Shown here piece after piece: positions 35,104 to 44,993 of a stretch of DNA of 64,000 nucleotides. Under the pieces are notes generated by a model. The model worked only from the letters and a program-made list of their open reading frames with translations. It ran no database searches and had not been told where the DNA came from. The stretch is from Pseudomonas sp. GTDB lineage: Bacteria; Pseudomonadota; Gammaproteobacteria; Pseudomonadales; Pseudomonadaceae. Numbering within the stretch: position 1 is the first letter of the stretch; every line of letters starts with the position of its first letter. Where the stretch lies: positions 62,001-126,000 of the forward strand of contig NZ_PEKX01000018.1 in assembly GCF_002796985.1 (NCBI RefSeq), given 5' to 3'. The translations under genes were made by a program, and so were the position numbers.

Positions 35104-35877
35104 ATGAGCGAACAGATTCTCGTCGAGCGCGAAGAGGGCCTGCTGACCCTGCGCCTGAACCGTCCGGACAAGATGAACGCGCTGACCCGCAGCATGTATG
35201 CGGGGCTCGCCGATGCCCTGGAAGCGGCGCAGGAGGATCGTTCGGTGCGTGTGGTGCTGATCACTGGCAACGCCGAGTGCTTCACCAGCGGCAACGATAT
35301 CGTCGATTTCCTCCAGGAACCGCCGAGCGGCCCGGACAGCGCCGTGTTCCGCTTCATGCGCGCGCTGATGGAGTTCACCAAGCCGGTAGTCGCCGCCGTC
35401 GCCGGCCCGGCCGTGGGCATCGGCACCACGCTGCTGCTGCACTGCGACCAGGTGTTCATCGCCAAGGGCGCCAAGCTCAAGATGCCCTTCGTCAACCTGG
35501 GCCTGTGCCCGGAGTTCGGTTCCAGCTTCCTGGTGCCGCGTCTGATTGGCCCGGTAAAGGCTTCCAGTCTGCTGCTGCGCGGTGAAGGCTTCACCGGCGA
35601 ACAAGCCGTGGCCTACGGCATCGCCAACGAGGCGCTGGAGGATGGCGTGGCTGCGCTGGAGCGCGCCCGCGAAGTCTGCCAGGCCTTCCTGCAACTGCCG
35701 CCGGCGGCAGTTGCCCTGAGCAAGCGCCTGCTGAAAGCGCCCTTTATCGAGGAACTGCGCCGCGTGGTGGCGGAGGAGGGCCAGCACTTCGTGCAACGTC
35801 TGCATTCGCCCGAAGCCCACGAGGCGTTGAGTGCCTTCACCCAGCGCCGCCAGCCGGATTTCTCCAAGTTCCTCTGA
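35104..35877 (+). CDS. Enoyl-CoA hydratase/isomerase family protein
   Basis: A 257-residue crotonase-fold protein. The oxyanion-hole segments are visible: ITGNAECFTSGNDIVDF and AAVAGPAVGIGTTLLLHCD. The catalytic Glu of the second hydratase site appears in MPFVNLGLCPEFGSS. It probably hydrates or isomerises acyl-CoA in fatty-acid or related catabolism. AAGGA precedes the ATG. Its place before pykA matches the P. aeruginosa order I recall. Specific substrate unknown. Confidence 0.88.
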   Translation: MSEQILVEREEGLLTLRLNRPDKMNALTRSMYAGLADALEAAQEDRSVRVVLITGNAECFTSGNDIVDFLQEPPSGPDSAVFRFMRALMEFTKPVVAAVAGPAVGIGTTLLLHCDQVFIAKGAKLKMPFVNLGLCPEFGSSFLVPRLIGPVKASSLLLRGEGFTGEQAVAYGIANEALEDGVAALERAREVCQAFLQLPPAAVALSKRLLKAPFIEELRRVVAEEGQHFVQRLHSPEAHEALSAFTQRRQPDFSKFL

Positions 35878-35889
35878 GCGGCTCGCTCA

Positions 35890-36103
35890 CGGCGTATAAC
35901 CGCGAGCGGTTGTACGCCCCACAGGCAGGAAAACCACCTGCACGCCTGACGCACACCCCGCTTATGTCGGATGGGTGGAGCGCAGCGATACCCATGCTGT
36001 CCGGTGCGCGTGCGTTGATGGGTATCGCTGCGCTCCACGCCATCCTACGTCGTGCCCTCGGTCACTCTGGTAGGGCGAATAACGCGCCAGCGTTATCCGC
36101 CGT
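35890..36103. repeat. REPIN-like palindromes downstream of enoyl-CoA hydratase
   Basis: Perfect 21-bp inverted arms at 35975-35995 (GTGGAGCGCAGCG...) and 36018-36038 flank a 22-nt spacer; the same arms recur at 60536/60578. A small hairpin around 35890-35919 and a palindrome at 36070-36103 (GTAGGGCG to TATCCGCC) accompany it. No ORF is credible here. Confidence 0.75.
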
Positions 36104-36112
36104 GGGATGGCC

Positions 36113-36277
36113 GGGTTGCCCACACAATCTGTGGAACGCGCTGTGGATAAGCTCTGGGGCAACCCGGCTACCCCACGCCAGCCGTGGCCTGCAGGGGATT
36201 GATCGGTATTTGAACGATACCCCGCAGGTTGCCCACATAAGGTGTGGAAGGTGCTGTGGATAAGCTCTGGTGCAACC
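36113..36277. repeat. Two direct 51-bp repeats, each with a consensus DnaA box
   Basis: Copies at 36114-36164 and 36227-36277 agree at 45 of 51 positions. Each begins GGTTGCCCACA and ends GCAACC, so it can form a terminal stem; copy one has perfect 9-bp arms GGGTTGCCC/GGGCAACCC. Each holds TGTGGATAA, the reverse complement of the DnaA box TTATCCACA (36142-36150 and 36255-36263), and a CCACA-N5-TGTGG half-palindrome. Confidence 0.7.
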
Positions 36278-36357
36278 GCTGCGGGCCAGACACCACGCGG
36301 CTTGAGGCGGATTGAGCAAGAATTGAGCTGCCCGCGGAATCCGGCGAAGGGCTCTTC

Positions 36358-36433
36358 GTAGGAGCGAGCTTGCTCGCGAACCGCTTGACATCGGTGCTGC
36401 CGGAGCATGGTTCGCGAGCAAGCTCGCTCCTAC
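36358..36433. repeat. Inverted REP pair before pykA terminator
   Basis: A GTAGGAGCGAGC-type REP unit at 36358-36380 and its exact inverted partner at 36411-36433, separated by 30 nt. Same family as 2564 and 30867. Confidence 0.8.
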
Positions 36434-36461
36434 CGATACAGCCTCACTCTGCGCCAGAAAT

Positions 36462-36489
36462 GAAAAGGCCGCCCGAGGGCGGCCTTTTC
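36462..36489 (-). terminator. Terminator of pyruvate kinase gene
   Basis: GAAAAGGCCGCC pairs with GGCGGCCTTTTC around a 4-nt loop, giving a T-tract on the minus strand 20 bp after the pykA stop. Confidence 0.92.
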
Positions 36490-36508
36490 ACTTTCACTTG
36501 CAGCAGGA

Positions 36509-37960
36509 TCAGACCAGCAGGTCGCCCACGTGCAGCACCTTCATGGTGTTGGTGCCGCCCTGGGTGGTGTAGCTGTCGCCCTTGGTCAGGATCACCCAGT
36601 CACCCTTGGTCACCACGCCGCGCTGCAGCAGTGCGTCGACGGCTTCCTGGCTGACACGCTCCGGCGGCAGGGCGGCCGGGTCGAAGGGGATGGTCTCCAC
36701 GCCACGGAACAGCGCCACGCGGGCCTGGGTCTCGCGGTGCGGGGAGTAGGCGAAGATCGGTACCGAGGAGCGGATGCGCGACATGATCAGCGGGGTGTAG
36801 CCGCTTTCGGTCAGGCAGATGATCGCCTTGATGCCCGGGAAGTGGTTGGCGGTGTACATGGCCGCCAGGGCGATGCTCTCGTCGCAGCGCTCGAAGGTCT
36901 GGCCGATACGGTGGCTGGACTTCTTGGTGGTCGGGTGCTTTTCGGCGCCGGCGCAGATGCGCGCCATGGCCTTGACCGCTTCCACCGGGTACTCGCCCGC
37001 GGCGGATTCGGCCGAGAGCATCACGGCGTCGGTGTAGTCGAGCACGGCGTTGGCCACGTCGGAGACTTCCGCGCGGGTCGGCATCGGGTTCTGGATCATC
37101 GACTCCATCATCTGGGTCGCGGTGATCACCGCCTTGTTGTAGCGGCGCGCGTGCAGAATGATTTTCTTCTGGATGCCCACCAGCTCGGCGTCGCCGATTT
37201 CCACGCCGAGGTCGCCACGGGCCACCATCACCGCGTCACTGGCGCGGATCAGGCCGTCCAGGGCTTCGTCGTCGGCCACGGCTTCGGCGCGTTCGATCTT
37301 GGCCACCAGCCAGGCGGTACCGCCGGCTTCGGTGAGCAGGCGGCGGGCGTATTCCATGTCCTTGGCGTCACGCGGGAAGGACACGGCGACGTAGTCCAGG
37401 TCCATGCTCGCGGCCAGCTTGATGTCGGCCTTGTCCTTCTCGGTCAGGGCCGGCGCGGTGAGGCCGCCGCCACGGCGGTTGATGCCCTTGTGGTCGGACA
37501 GCGGGCCGCCGATCAGTACTTCGCAGACCAGTTCGTCCGCCTTCACTTCCTTGACCGCCATGACCACGCGGCCGTCGTCCAGCAGCAGTTCGTCACCGAT
37601 GCCGCAATCCTTGACCAGGTCCGGGTAGTCGATGCCCACGACCTGCTGGTTGCCTTCGGTGCGCGGGTGGCTGGTGGAGAAGCGGAAGGTGTCGCCGACT
37701 GCCAGTTCGATACGCTTGTTGGCGAACTTGGCGATGCGGATCTTCGGGCCCTGCAGGTCGCCCAGCAGCGCCACGAAGCGACCGTGCTTGGCAGCGATGT
37801 CACGCACCAGTTGGGCGCGAGCGCGGTGTTCGTCGGGAGTGCCGTGGGAGAAGTTCAGGCGGGCGACGTCGATCCCGGCGAGGATCAGCTGTTCCAGGAC
37901 TTCGGGGGAATTGCTGGCTGGGCCGAGGGTGGCGACGATCTTGGTGCGGCGAAGGGACAT
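36509..37960 (-). CDS. pykA: Pyruvate kinase
   Basis: A 483-residue cytoplasmic enzyme converting phosphoenolpyruvate and ADP to pyruvate and ATP. The N-terminus RRTKIVATLGPASNSPEVLEQL, the NFSHG loop, the MVARGDLGVEIG active-site segment and the ATQMMESM motif are canonical. AGGAG precedes the ATG. The homologue in P. aeruginosa at this locus is named pykA. It stands alone, with REP elements downstream and a USP gene upstream on the same strand. Confidence 0.96.
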   Translation of the reverse strand: MSLRRTKIVATLGPASNSPEVLEQLILAGIDVARLNFSHGTPDEHRARAQLVRDIAAKHGRFVALLGDLQGPKIRIAKFANKRIELAVGDTFRFSTSHPRTEGNQQVVGIDYPDLVKDCGIGDELLLDDGRVVMAVKEVKADELVCEVLIGGPLSDHKGINRRGGGLTAPALTEKDKADIKLAASMDLDYVAVSFPRDAKDMEYARRLLTEAGGTAWLVAKIERAEAVADDEALDGLIRASDAVMVARGDLGVEIGDAELVGIQKKIILHARRYNKAVITATQMMESMIQNPMPTRAEVSDVANAVLDYTDAVMLSAESAAGEYPVEAVKAMARICAGAEKHPTTKKSSHRIGQTFERCDESIALAAMYTANHFPGIKAIICLTESGYTPLIMSRIRSSVPIFAYSPHRETQARVALFRGVETIPFDPAALPPERVSQEAVDALLQRGVVTKGDWVILTKGDSYTTQGGTNTMKVLHVGDLLV

Positions 37961-38065
37961 GCGGGACTCCTAGGGGAAAGCAGCGGTCAGGCCGCCGTCG
38001 GAGCGGGTCCGGAGCGGCCAGGGCGCCATCTTACTCTCTTCAGGTGACTCTTTCAGGTGGCTCTC

Positions 38066-38974
38066 TCAGGTGCGAGGTCTGATTACCAGCAGATCGCATT
38101 CGACTTCCTCGAAGACCCGCTCGGCGGTCTGGCCGATCAGTACATTGTCGAGCTGCCCGCGGGCGACGGCACCCATCAGCAGCAGGTCGATGGCGTGCTC
38201 CTTCACGTAGGTCGGGATCACTTCCTCGGCGAAACCCTGGCCCAGCAGCGTGCGCTGGCGGTCGATCTGCGGGTAGTGCGCGAGCAGGGCGTCGAAGGCT
38301 TCGCGGTGGTGAGCCTCGGTGCGCAGCACATAGTTATCGTAGTCGGCCAGCAGCTCCGCGTTGAAGGCCAGGGTGTGCGGCAGGGCCATGTAGGCGTGCA
38401 GGTAATGGGCGTCCAGTTGCAGGCGCTGTTCCAGTTCACGGGCCACCTTGATCAGTCGATGATCCAGCGCGGCCGGGGCATCGCCGGCATGCAGCGGGTC
38501 GACGGCGGCACACAGGTTCTTCCCGGCCCATTCGCCGTGCTGCACCAGCCACAGCGGCTGCGGGCAGTGGCGGATCAGTTGCCAGTCGTGGTTGGTGAGG
38601 AACAGGCGCTTGAGCAGGTTGTGGTGGTGTGCGGACTTGAGTACCAGGTCGGGCGTGGTCTGCTCGCAGTGGAGGACGACCTGGTGGTGCAGGGGCTTGC
38701 CCCAGCGCACCTGGCAGTGCACGTCGAGGCCGGTTTCGCGAAGCGGCTCGGCCAGCTGTTGCAGCCAGCCCAGGCGCTCGTCCAGCAGGTTCTGTTGGGC
38801 AACATCCAGATCGCCGCGCTCCAGCAGCAGGGCGTTGTCCAGCGCCGCGTTGTACACGCAGGCCAACAGTTCCAGGCGTGCGCCGCAGCGCTGGGCGATC
38901 CAGCGGGCGCGGGTGAGGGCGGGCTGGTCCTCGCGGGTCGGGTCGATGATGACGAGCAGGTGCTGCAGCTTCAT
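38066..38974 (-). CDS. Tandem universal stress protein
   Basis: A 302-residue protein with two USP domains (about 1-150 and 155-302), like UspE. The N-terminal half begins MKLQHLLVIIDPTRED; the second domain ends GAVARGQLDNVLIGQTAERV, the ATP-binding-type G-x9-G pattern of USPs. It probably supports survival under stress or oxygen limitation. The start at 38974 is preferred to one 39 bp upstream because it begins at the USP strand. It lies 105 bp upstream of pykA on the same strand. Confidence 0.9.
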   Translation of the reverse strand: MKLQHLLVIIDPTREDQPALTRARWIAQRCGARLELLACVYNAALDNALLLERGDLDVAQQNLLDERLGWLQQLAEPLRETGLDVHCQVRWGKPLHHQVVLHCEQTTPDLVLKSAHHHNLLKRLFLTNHDWQLIRHCPQPLWLVQHGEWAGKNLCAAVDPLHAGDAPAALDHRLIKVARELEQRLQLDAHYLHAYMALPHTLAFNAELLADYDNYVLRTEAHHREAFDALLAHYPQIDRQRTLLGQGFAEEVIPTYVKEHAIDLLLMGAVARGQLDNVLIGQTAERVFEEVECDLLVIRPRT

Positions 38975-39074
38975 GGCGGAGTCCTCGCTTGCTCTGCGCT
39001 CATTGCAGAGCAAGCGTAGACACTGGCGCCGGCCACGTGTCTTGACGTGGCTCAGCGGCCCGCGGGCTTTGTCG

Positions 39075-39911
39075 TCAGCTGCGTGGCGAGGTCTGGTTCA
39101 GCGCGCGGTCCAGATGCCGGGCGCCCTTGTCGGCCAGTTCGCCGTTGGGGAATTCGGCGAGCTGGCGGCGCAGGTAGGCAATGGCCTTTTCACGGTCAGG
39201 GTGCGGGTTGTCCTGCGCCATGTACATCAGTCCCAGCTGGTACAGCGCCTTCTCGCGAATGTCCGCCGGGATGGCCGGATCGTTGGCGCCCAGCAGGTAG
39301 AGCTGCGCGGCCTCGTCGACGCGGTCCTTGAGCACGGCGCGGCGCGACAGCAGGGTCATGTCGGGGTCGAGGGTCGGCTTGTTCAGGTCGAGGTTGTACT
39401 GCGGCTGCCAGTCGGCCAGCAACTGCTTGGCGGTCTTCTGCACCGGGTCCTTGGCGCGCTGGCGGATGATCAACTGGCGGGCGTCGGCGTGCTGTGCGGC
39501 CTGGGTGCCGGGGAATTCGCGGTCGATGCGCTGGAAGTAGTCCAGCGCCTTGGCATCGTCGCGCTGGTCGTTGTAGCGGCTCATGTAGATCAGGCCGATC
39601 TGGTACAGCGCGATGGCGCGCACCTCCGGGCCGTAGCGGGTGTTGTCGTAGCCGGTGAGGTAGAGGTGCTCGGCGTCCGCGCTCTTGCCATCGCGAATAG
39701 CCTGGGCGCTGTAGGTGAGCAGGTCGCCTTCCTCTTCCACGGCGGCGGTCATGCGCTTGTTCTTGAGCTGCTTGTACTCGGCCACTTCACCGGTGGTGAT
39801 CTGCGCGACGAACAGCGGAGTGGTCGGCGCGCAGGCGGCCAGCCAGGGCAGTAGCACGGCGAACGGCAGGGCAATCGACATGGCAGTTGAGAGGGGGGGG
39901 ACGAAACGCAT
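39075..39911 (-). CDS. TPR/Sel1-like repeat lipoprotein
   Basis: A 278-residue predicted lipoprotein. The signal peptide ends in LAAC, with the lipidated Cys at residue 27. The mature part contains repeated YQIGLIYM/YQLGLMYMAQ helices with DAKALDYFQRI and EKAIAYLRRQL, a tetratricopeptide-like architecture for protein binding in the periplasm. AGGAG lies 6 nt before the ATG at 39911. Divergent from the small lipoprotein at 40011. Function unknown. Confidence 0.8.
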   Translation of the reverse strand: MRFVPPLSTAMSIALPFAVLLPWLAACAPTTPLFVAQITTGEVAEYKQLKNKRMTAAVEEEGDLLTYSAQAIRDGKSADAEHLYLTGYDNTRYGPEVRAIALYQIGLIYMSRYNDQRDDAKALDYFQRIDREFPGTQAAQHADARQLIIRQRAKDPVQKTAKQLLADWQPQYNLDLNKPTLDPDMTLLSRRAVLKDRVDEAAQLYLLGANDPAIPADIREKALYQLGLMYMAQDNPHPDREKAIAYLRRQLAEFPNGELADKGARHLDRALNQTSPRS

Positions 39912-40010
39912 GGCAGCTCCTTTGCGCCAGGGCGAAGTCCAAGTGAGTCTAGTGGTGGGCTACAGTCCGGCCAAGACGGGCCGATACACTTCCCAACGGA
40001 GGATATGCCC

Positions 40011-40379
40011 ATGCGAACCCTTTTCCTCGCGCTGCTGGCGCTGAGTGTTACCGGCTGCACCAGTTGGTCGATGAACTATCACCTGAACAACGCCTACCGC
40101 GCCTACAAGAGCGGCGATTGCCCACGGGTGCAACTGGAGCTCTCGGAGACCGAGCGCAAGGCCCGCGCGCGGCCGTGGATCCAGCCGGAAATTTCCATGC
40201 TGCGCGGGCAGTGCCTGGAGCGTGAGAAGTTCTATGTCGACGCCGCACAGACTTACCACTTCATCATCGCCCGCTACCCCACCAGCGAGTATGCTTACCG
40301 CGCCAAGGCCCGGCTGGAAACGCTGCGGCTCAACGGCCGGCTGCCCAACGACCTGCGGATCGAACCGGCCACTCGCTGA
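40011..40379 (+). CDS. Small TPR-like lipoprotein
   Basis: A 122-residue predicted lipoprotein with lipobox VTGC (Cys16). It is followed by helices rich in Tyr/Ala (HLNNAYRAYKSGDCPRVQLELS, then FYVDAAQTYHFIIARYPTSEYAYRAKARLE), an outer-membrane-assembly-like TPR pattern. The ATG at 40011 has ACGGAGG 8 nt upstream; 40005 lies too close to it. Function unknown; it may act with the divergent TPR lipoprotein. Confidence 0.78.
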   Translation: MRTLFLALLALSVTGCTSWSMNYHLNNAYRAYKSGDCPRVQLELSETERKARARPWIQPEISMLRGQCLEREKFYVDAAQTYHFIIARYPTSEYAYRAKARLETLRLNGRLPNDLRIEPATR

Positions 40380-40454
40380 CCGGTGGTCGCAGGCTGACTT
40401 GAGTGGCGCCCATAGCTGGCTAATCTGTTGGGTGACTTCACGGAGGAGGTACGA

Positions 40455-40877
40455 ATGCGCGCCCTGTGGCTTTGTGCCTGGTGTTTCCCCCTGCTTGCTT
40501 CGGCGGATATCTACCGCTGGACCGACGCTCAGGGAAAGGTGCACTTCAGCGAAACACCACCGCCTGGGGCGCAACGCGTCGAGGTCAAGCCGCAGGTCGT
40601 CGAGCGCGACGCGGCGACCCGCGAGCGGGAGGAACGTACTCGCCGCTTCTACGACGCGCGCCGTGACGAAAGTTCTTCCGACCAGAACCGCGCGGCGCAG
40701 CAGCAGGCCCAGCTGAATCAGCAGTGTGCGCAGTGGCGCCAGGAACTGGAGTCGCTCAGCCAGGGTGGGCGCTATTTCACGCAGGACAGCGCAGGCGAAA
40801 GAACTTACTACAGCGATGCACAGATCGACGCCGCTCGTCAGGCGCTTAGCGCTCGGCTGGCGGAAGGTTGTCGTTAG
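40455..40877 (+). CDS. DUF4124 domain periplasmic protein
   Basis: A 140-residue protein with an N-terminal signal (MRALWLCAWCFPLLASA) and the DUF4124 start DIYRWTDAQGKVHFSETPPP. A Gln/Arg-rich helical region follows, likely coiled coil (about 45-100). The ATG at 40455 follows GGAGGAGG. Function unknown; the domain is common in proteobacterial envelope proteins. Confidence 0.85.
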   Translation: MRALWLCAWCFPLLASADIYRWTDAQGKVHFSETPPPGAQRVEVKPQVVERDAATREREERTRRFYDARRDESSSDQNRAAQQQAQLNQQCAQWRQELESLSQGGRYFTQDSAGERTYYSDAQIDAARQALSARLAEGCR

Positions 40878-40937
40878 GACTGGCCCTGCATGGGCAGCAT
40901 CGTCATACTGGACGATATCTCATAGCGAAACGCCATT

Positions 40938-41297
40938 ATGCGTCATCAACGACATATCGAGCGCCATCAGCTGCCCTATTACCTGAAGGTGTTCAACAGC
41001 ATCACCGACAAACCGATGGGTTACCTGGGAAACGTGTCGCTGGACGGGCTGCTCCTGATCAGCCAGTTGCCAATGCTGGTGGGTGGCCGCTTTGAAATGC
41101 GCCTGAAGATTCCCGGGCAGGACGGCAAACTGCAATTGATCGAATTTGCCGCCACCTGCCAGTGGTGCCGCGAAGACGTCAATCCGGGCCATTACGATTC
41201 GGGCTTCAGCCTGGCGGCGCCGCCGATGGAGTACGTCGAACTGGTCGACGCGCTGCGCCGTTATTTCAGTTTTCGCCGGCAGGTGGAGTCGGTCTGA
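40938..41297 (+). CDS. PilZ domain protein
   Basis: A 119-residue single PilZ domain, the c-di-GMP receptor fold. The binding motifs are visible: RxxxR as R5-R9 at the N-terminus and NxSxxG at N32-S34-G37 (GNVSLDG). It would bind c-di-GMP and act on an unknown partner. The SadC-like cyclase 7 kb away is one possible source of signal, but there is no direct link in the sequence. Confidence 0.88.
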   Translation: MRHQRHIERHQLPYYLKVFNSITDKPMGYLGNVSLDGLLLISQLPMLVGGRFEMRLKIPGQDGKLQLIEFAATCQWCREDVNPGHYDSGFSLAAPPMEYVELVDALRRYFSFRRQVESV

Positions 41298-41368
41298 AGC
41301 GCAGGACGCGCTGACCGATCTGTACGGTGTGGGACGCCAGGGAGTTGGCGTCCGGTTGTGGCGTCAGG

Positions 41369-42693
41369 TTACAGCGCGCCAGCCTTTTTCCAGCCCAGGT
41401 AGCGGCTGATCAGTTCCGGCCCCAGCTGGCTCGGCCGCGTGTCGAGCACCGGCACGCCATGGGCTGCCAGCTTCTCGTGCAGCCCGGCGCGGGCGTTCAG
41501 GTAATCCACCGCGCCGCAATAGGCCAAAGCCTCCTCGAAACCTTCCACCGGCGCCTGGCGCAGGCGATCCAGCACTTCCTCGCGCAGGCTCGCCACCAGC
41601 ACGCGGTGTTGGCGCCCCAGGCGTTTCACCGCGGCCACCAGTTCCTCGTCATCCTCGTCGCGCAGGTTGGTCACTATCACCACCAGCGCGCGGCGGCGCT
41701 GGCGCGTCAGCACGGCCTGCACGGCGGCGGGGTAGTCTGCCGGGCGCTGGCTGCTGCGCAGGTCGTAGACACTGTTGAGCAGGGCGGTGAGCTGGGCGCT
41801 GCCCTTGGCCGGCGGCAGGTGTCGCGGCTGGTCGCTGGCGAAGGTCATCAGACCCACCGCGTCGCCCTGGCGCAGGGCGACGTAGGCCAGCAAAAGGCTG
41901 GCGTTCAGCGAATGATCGAAGTGCGAGAGATCGCCGTCGTGGCTGCGCATGCGCCGGCCACAGTCGAGCAGGAAGAGAATCTGCTGGTCGCGCTCGTCCT
42001 GGTATTCGCGGGCAATGGGGGTGCGTTTGCGCGCGGTGGCCTTCCAGTCGATCTGCCGCAGGGTATCGCCGTCGCGAAATTCGCGGAGCTGGTGGAAGTC
42101 CAGGCCGAGGCCGCGACGCTGCCCGGAGCGCACGCCGATGCGGTTGAGCCAGTGGTCGACGGCCATCAGTTCGGCGCCATGGAGGCGGGCGAAGTCCGGG
42201 TAGACGCGGGTCTCGTCGCGTTGCTCCAGGTAGCGTCGGCCCTTCCACAGGCGCAGCGGGCTGGACAGTTCGACCTCGCAGCGCTCGAAGACGAAGTGCC
42301 CACGGGACAGTGGCCGCACGCGGTAGCCCAGTTCGGTCTGTTCGCCGGGATGCAGCTCAACGGTCTGCGGCAGGTACTCGAATGCCATGCCGGCGGGCAG
42401 GTGGTCGAACACCGTGATGCGTTGTGGCTGGGCATAACGGTGATGGAATTGCAGACGCACTTCGCTCCAGCGGCCCAGCGGCAGGTTGCCGCTGAGCTGG
42501 CGGCGCAACTCGGGCGAGGGCGTGCGGCGCAGCCACAGCGCATCGGCCAGCGCCAGCAGGATCAGCGCGCAGAGCGCGCCCCACCAGAGACGACCGAGCA
42601 ATGCCGAGCCCGAGTCCAGTGCCTCGGCTGCACCCAGGGCGATGGCGATTGCCAGCAGGATGCCGAGCAGCACGAGGAGCGTGCGCGATGGCT

Positions 42694-42697
<4 letters not shown>
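41369..42697 (-). CDS. DUF58 domain protein
   Basis: A 442-residue protein with two N-terminal TM segments (about 7-55) and a DUF58 core, REFRDGDTLRQIDWKATAR (205-223). A von Willebrand-like segment FLLDCGRRM (242-250) follows, whose MIDAS is degenerate (D-x-G instead of DxSxS). DUF58 proteins pair with MoxR ATPases. It is the last of six overlapping genes; its start overlaps the MoxR gene by 4 bp. Molecular function unknown; probably a MoxR-remodelled envelope factor. Confidence 0.88.
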
Positions 42698-43706
<1,009 letters not shown>

Positions 43707-43710
<4 letters not shown>

Positions 43711-44993
43711 AGGGCATTCCTGAGGCTTTGCAGGTGCGCGACCTGGCGGGTGAATTCGGCGACGGCCATGCGCTGTTGCGGATAGGGGCGCATGGCCTGG
43801 CTGATGGCACTGACCGACATGCGCGTCATGCGGCCCAGAGCTTGCCATTGTTCGGCGACCGGCAGGCGGTCGAAGCCGGGCTGGCGCTGTCGCGCCCGGC
43901 GCATGACGTCACGTTGCAGCCCTTGCAGCAGGGCGAGTTGGCCGCGCTGGCGGAGGATGAAGTCGGCGCCGGCGCGCAGGTGTTCTTCCAGCTGTCGGCG
44001 GCTGCGGTCCGGGTTGGGTTGCAGCGGTCCCTGGCGCAGGCCGTTGCGCCAGAGCACCAGTGCCAGCAGCAGGACAGCGGCCAGCAGTGCCTGCGGGAAA
44101 TGGCGCATCAGCAGAGTCATGAGGCTGGTGCCGTCGGCGCGGTAGACCAGGGTGACGGCGCTGTCCTGGGTCAGGTACCAGAGCAGCCAGGCGTTGTCGT
44201 AGTCGTCGAGCTGGCCGTTCTGCCAGATCCAGTTGTCGGTGAGGACGGTGATCAGCCCCTGGCCTTGCTGCAGTTGCAGCAAGTGGGTGGAATCGCTGCT
44301 GTTGGCCCAGGCGTAGGCGAGGTTCTTCGAGTCGAGCAGATGGTAGTCGGTGTCGAAATCGAAGTAGGCCGGCGCCTTCTCGTTCTCCAGGTAGAGCTTG
44401 GTCAGGTTCGGGTACGGGTCCGTTTCCTCCGCCTCGTTGTCGTGGGCGCTGGAGGGCTGGTCCGGATGTTCTTCTTCCACTTCCGGTTTGGCGGCGTCGT
44501 CCTGCGTCTGGTCTGTGGACGCATCCGCAGGCTTCTCGTCGGTCGGGGCGGATTTCTCGTCCTTGTCCTTCAGGTCGGCGGTGAGGAATTGCTGCACGCC
44601 CAACTGGTCCAGCAGCAGGTCGCCACTCTTGCCCTCGTCCTCGTCCCACAGGCTTTCGGCGGTGACGATGAGGTGCCCGCCGCGATTGGCCCAATCGAGC
44701 AGGCGGGCAGTCTGGGACGGCGTGATGTTCTCACGGGTGCCCAGCAGGATCAGGGTCTGGCCTTTGCTCGGCAGTTGCTCCAGCACTTCCATGCCGCGCG
44801 CGGTGGTGACGCGGATACCGCGACCGCGCAGGTAGACTTCGGCGGCAAGGTAGGGGTTGGCGCGAACCTCGGGCGACGGGCCATGCTCGATGGTCTCGGT
44901 GTAGGGCTCGAGGTGGCGGTAGAGGTAGTAACCAAGGCCGCCGAGCACCAGCAGAACGAGCAGCACCAGCAGGGCGAGATTGCGGCGCTTCAT
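43707..44993 (-). CDS. DUF4350 domain membrane protein
   Basis: A 428-residue protein: an N-terminal TM (about 5-25), a periplasmic DUF4350 domain (EVRANPYLAAEVYLRGRGIRV, then LILLGTRENITPSQTARLLDWANRGGHLIVTAE), and a very acidic insert (about 150-205, many E/D/K). A second TM lies near 310-325, with a helical cytoplasmic tail. It overlaps its neighbours by 4 bp on both sides. In other bacteria DUF4350 proteins also lie beside MoxR/DUF58 genes. Function unknown. Confidence 0.82.

Noticed and set aside
36530..38047. 505-codon plus-strand frame opposite pykA
   Set aside because: Shadow of pyruvate kinase; repeats of Val/Gly/His without family signatures.
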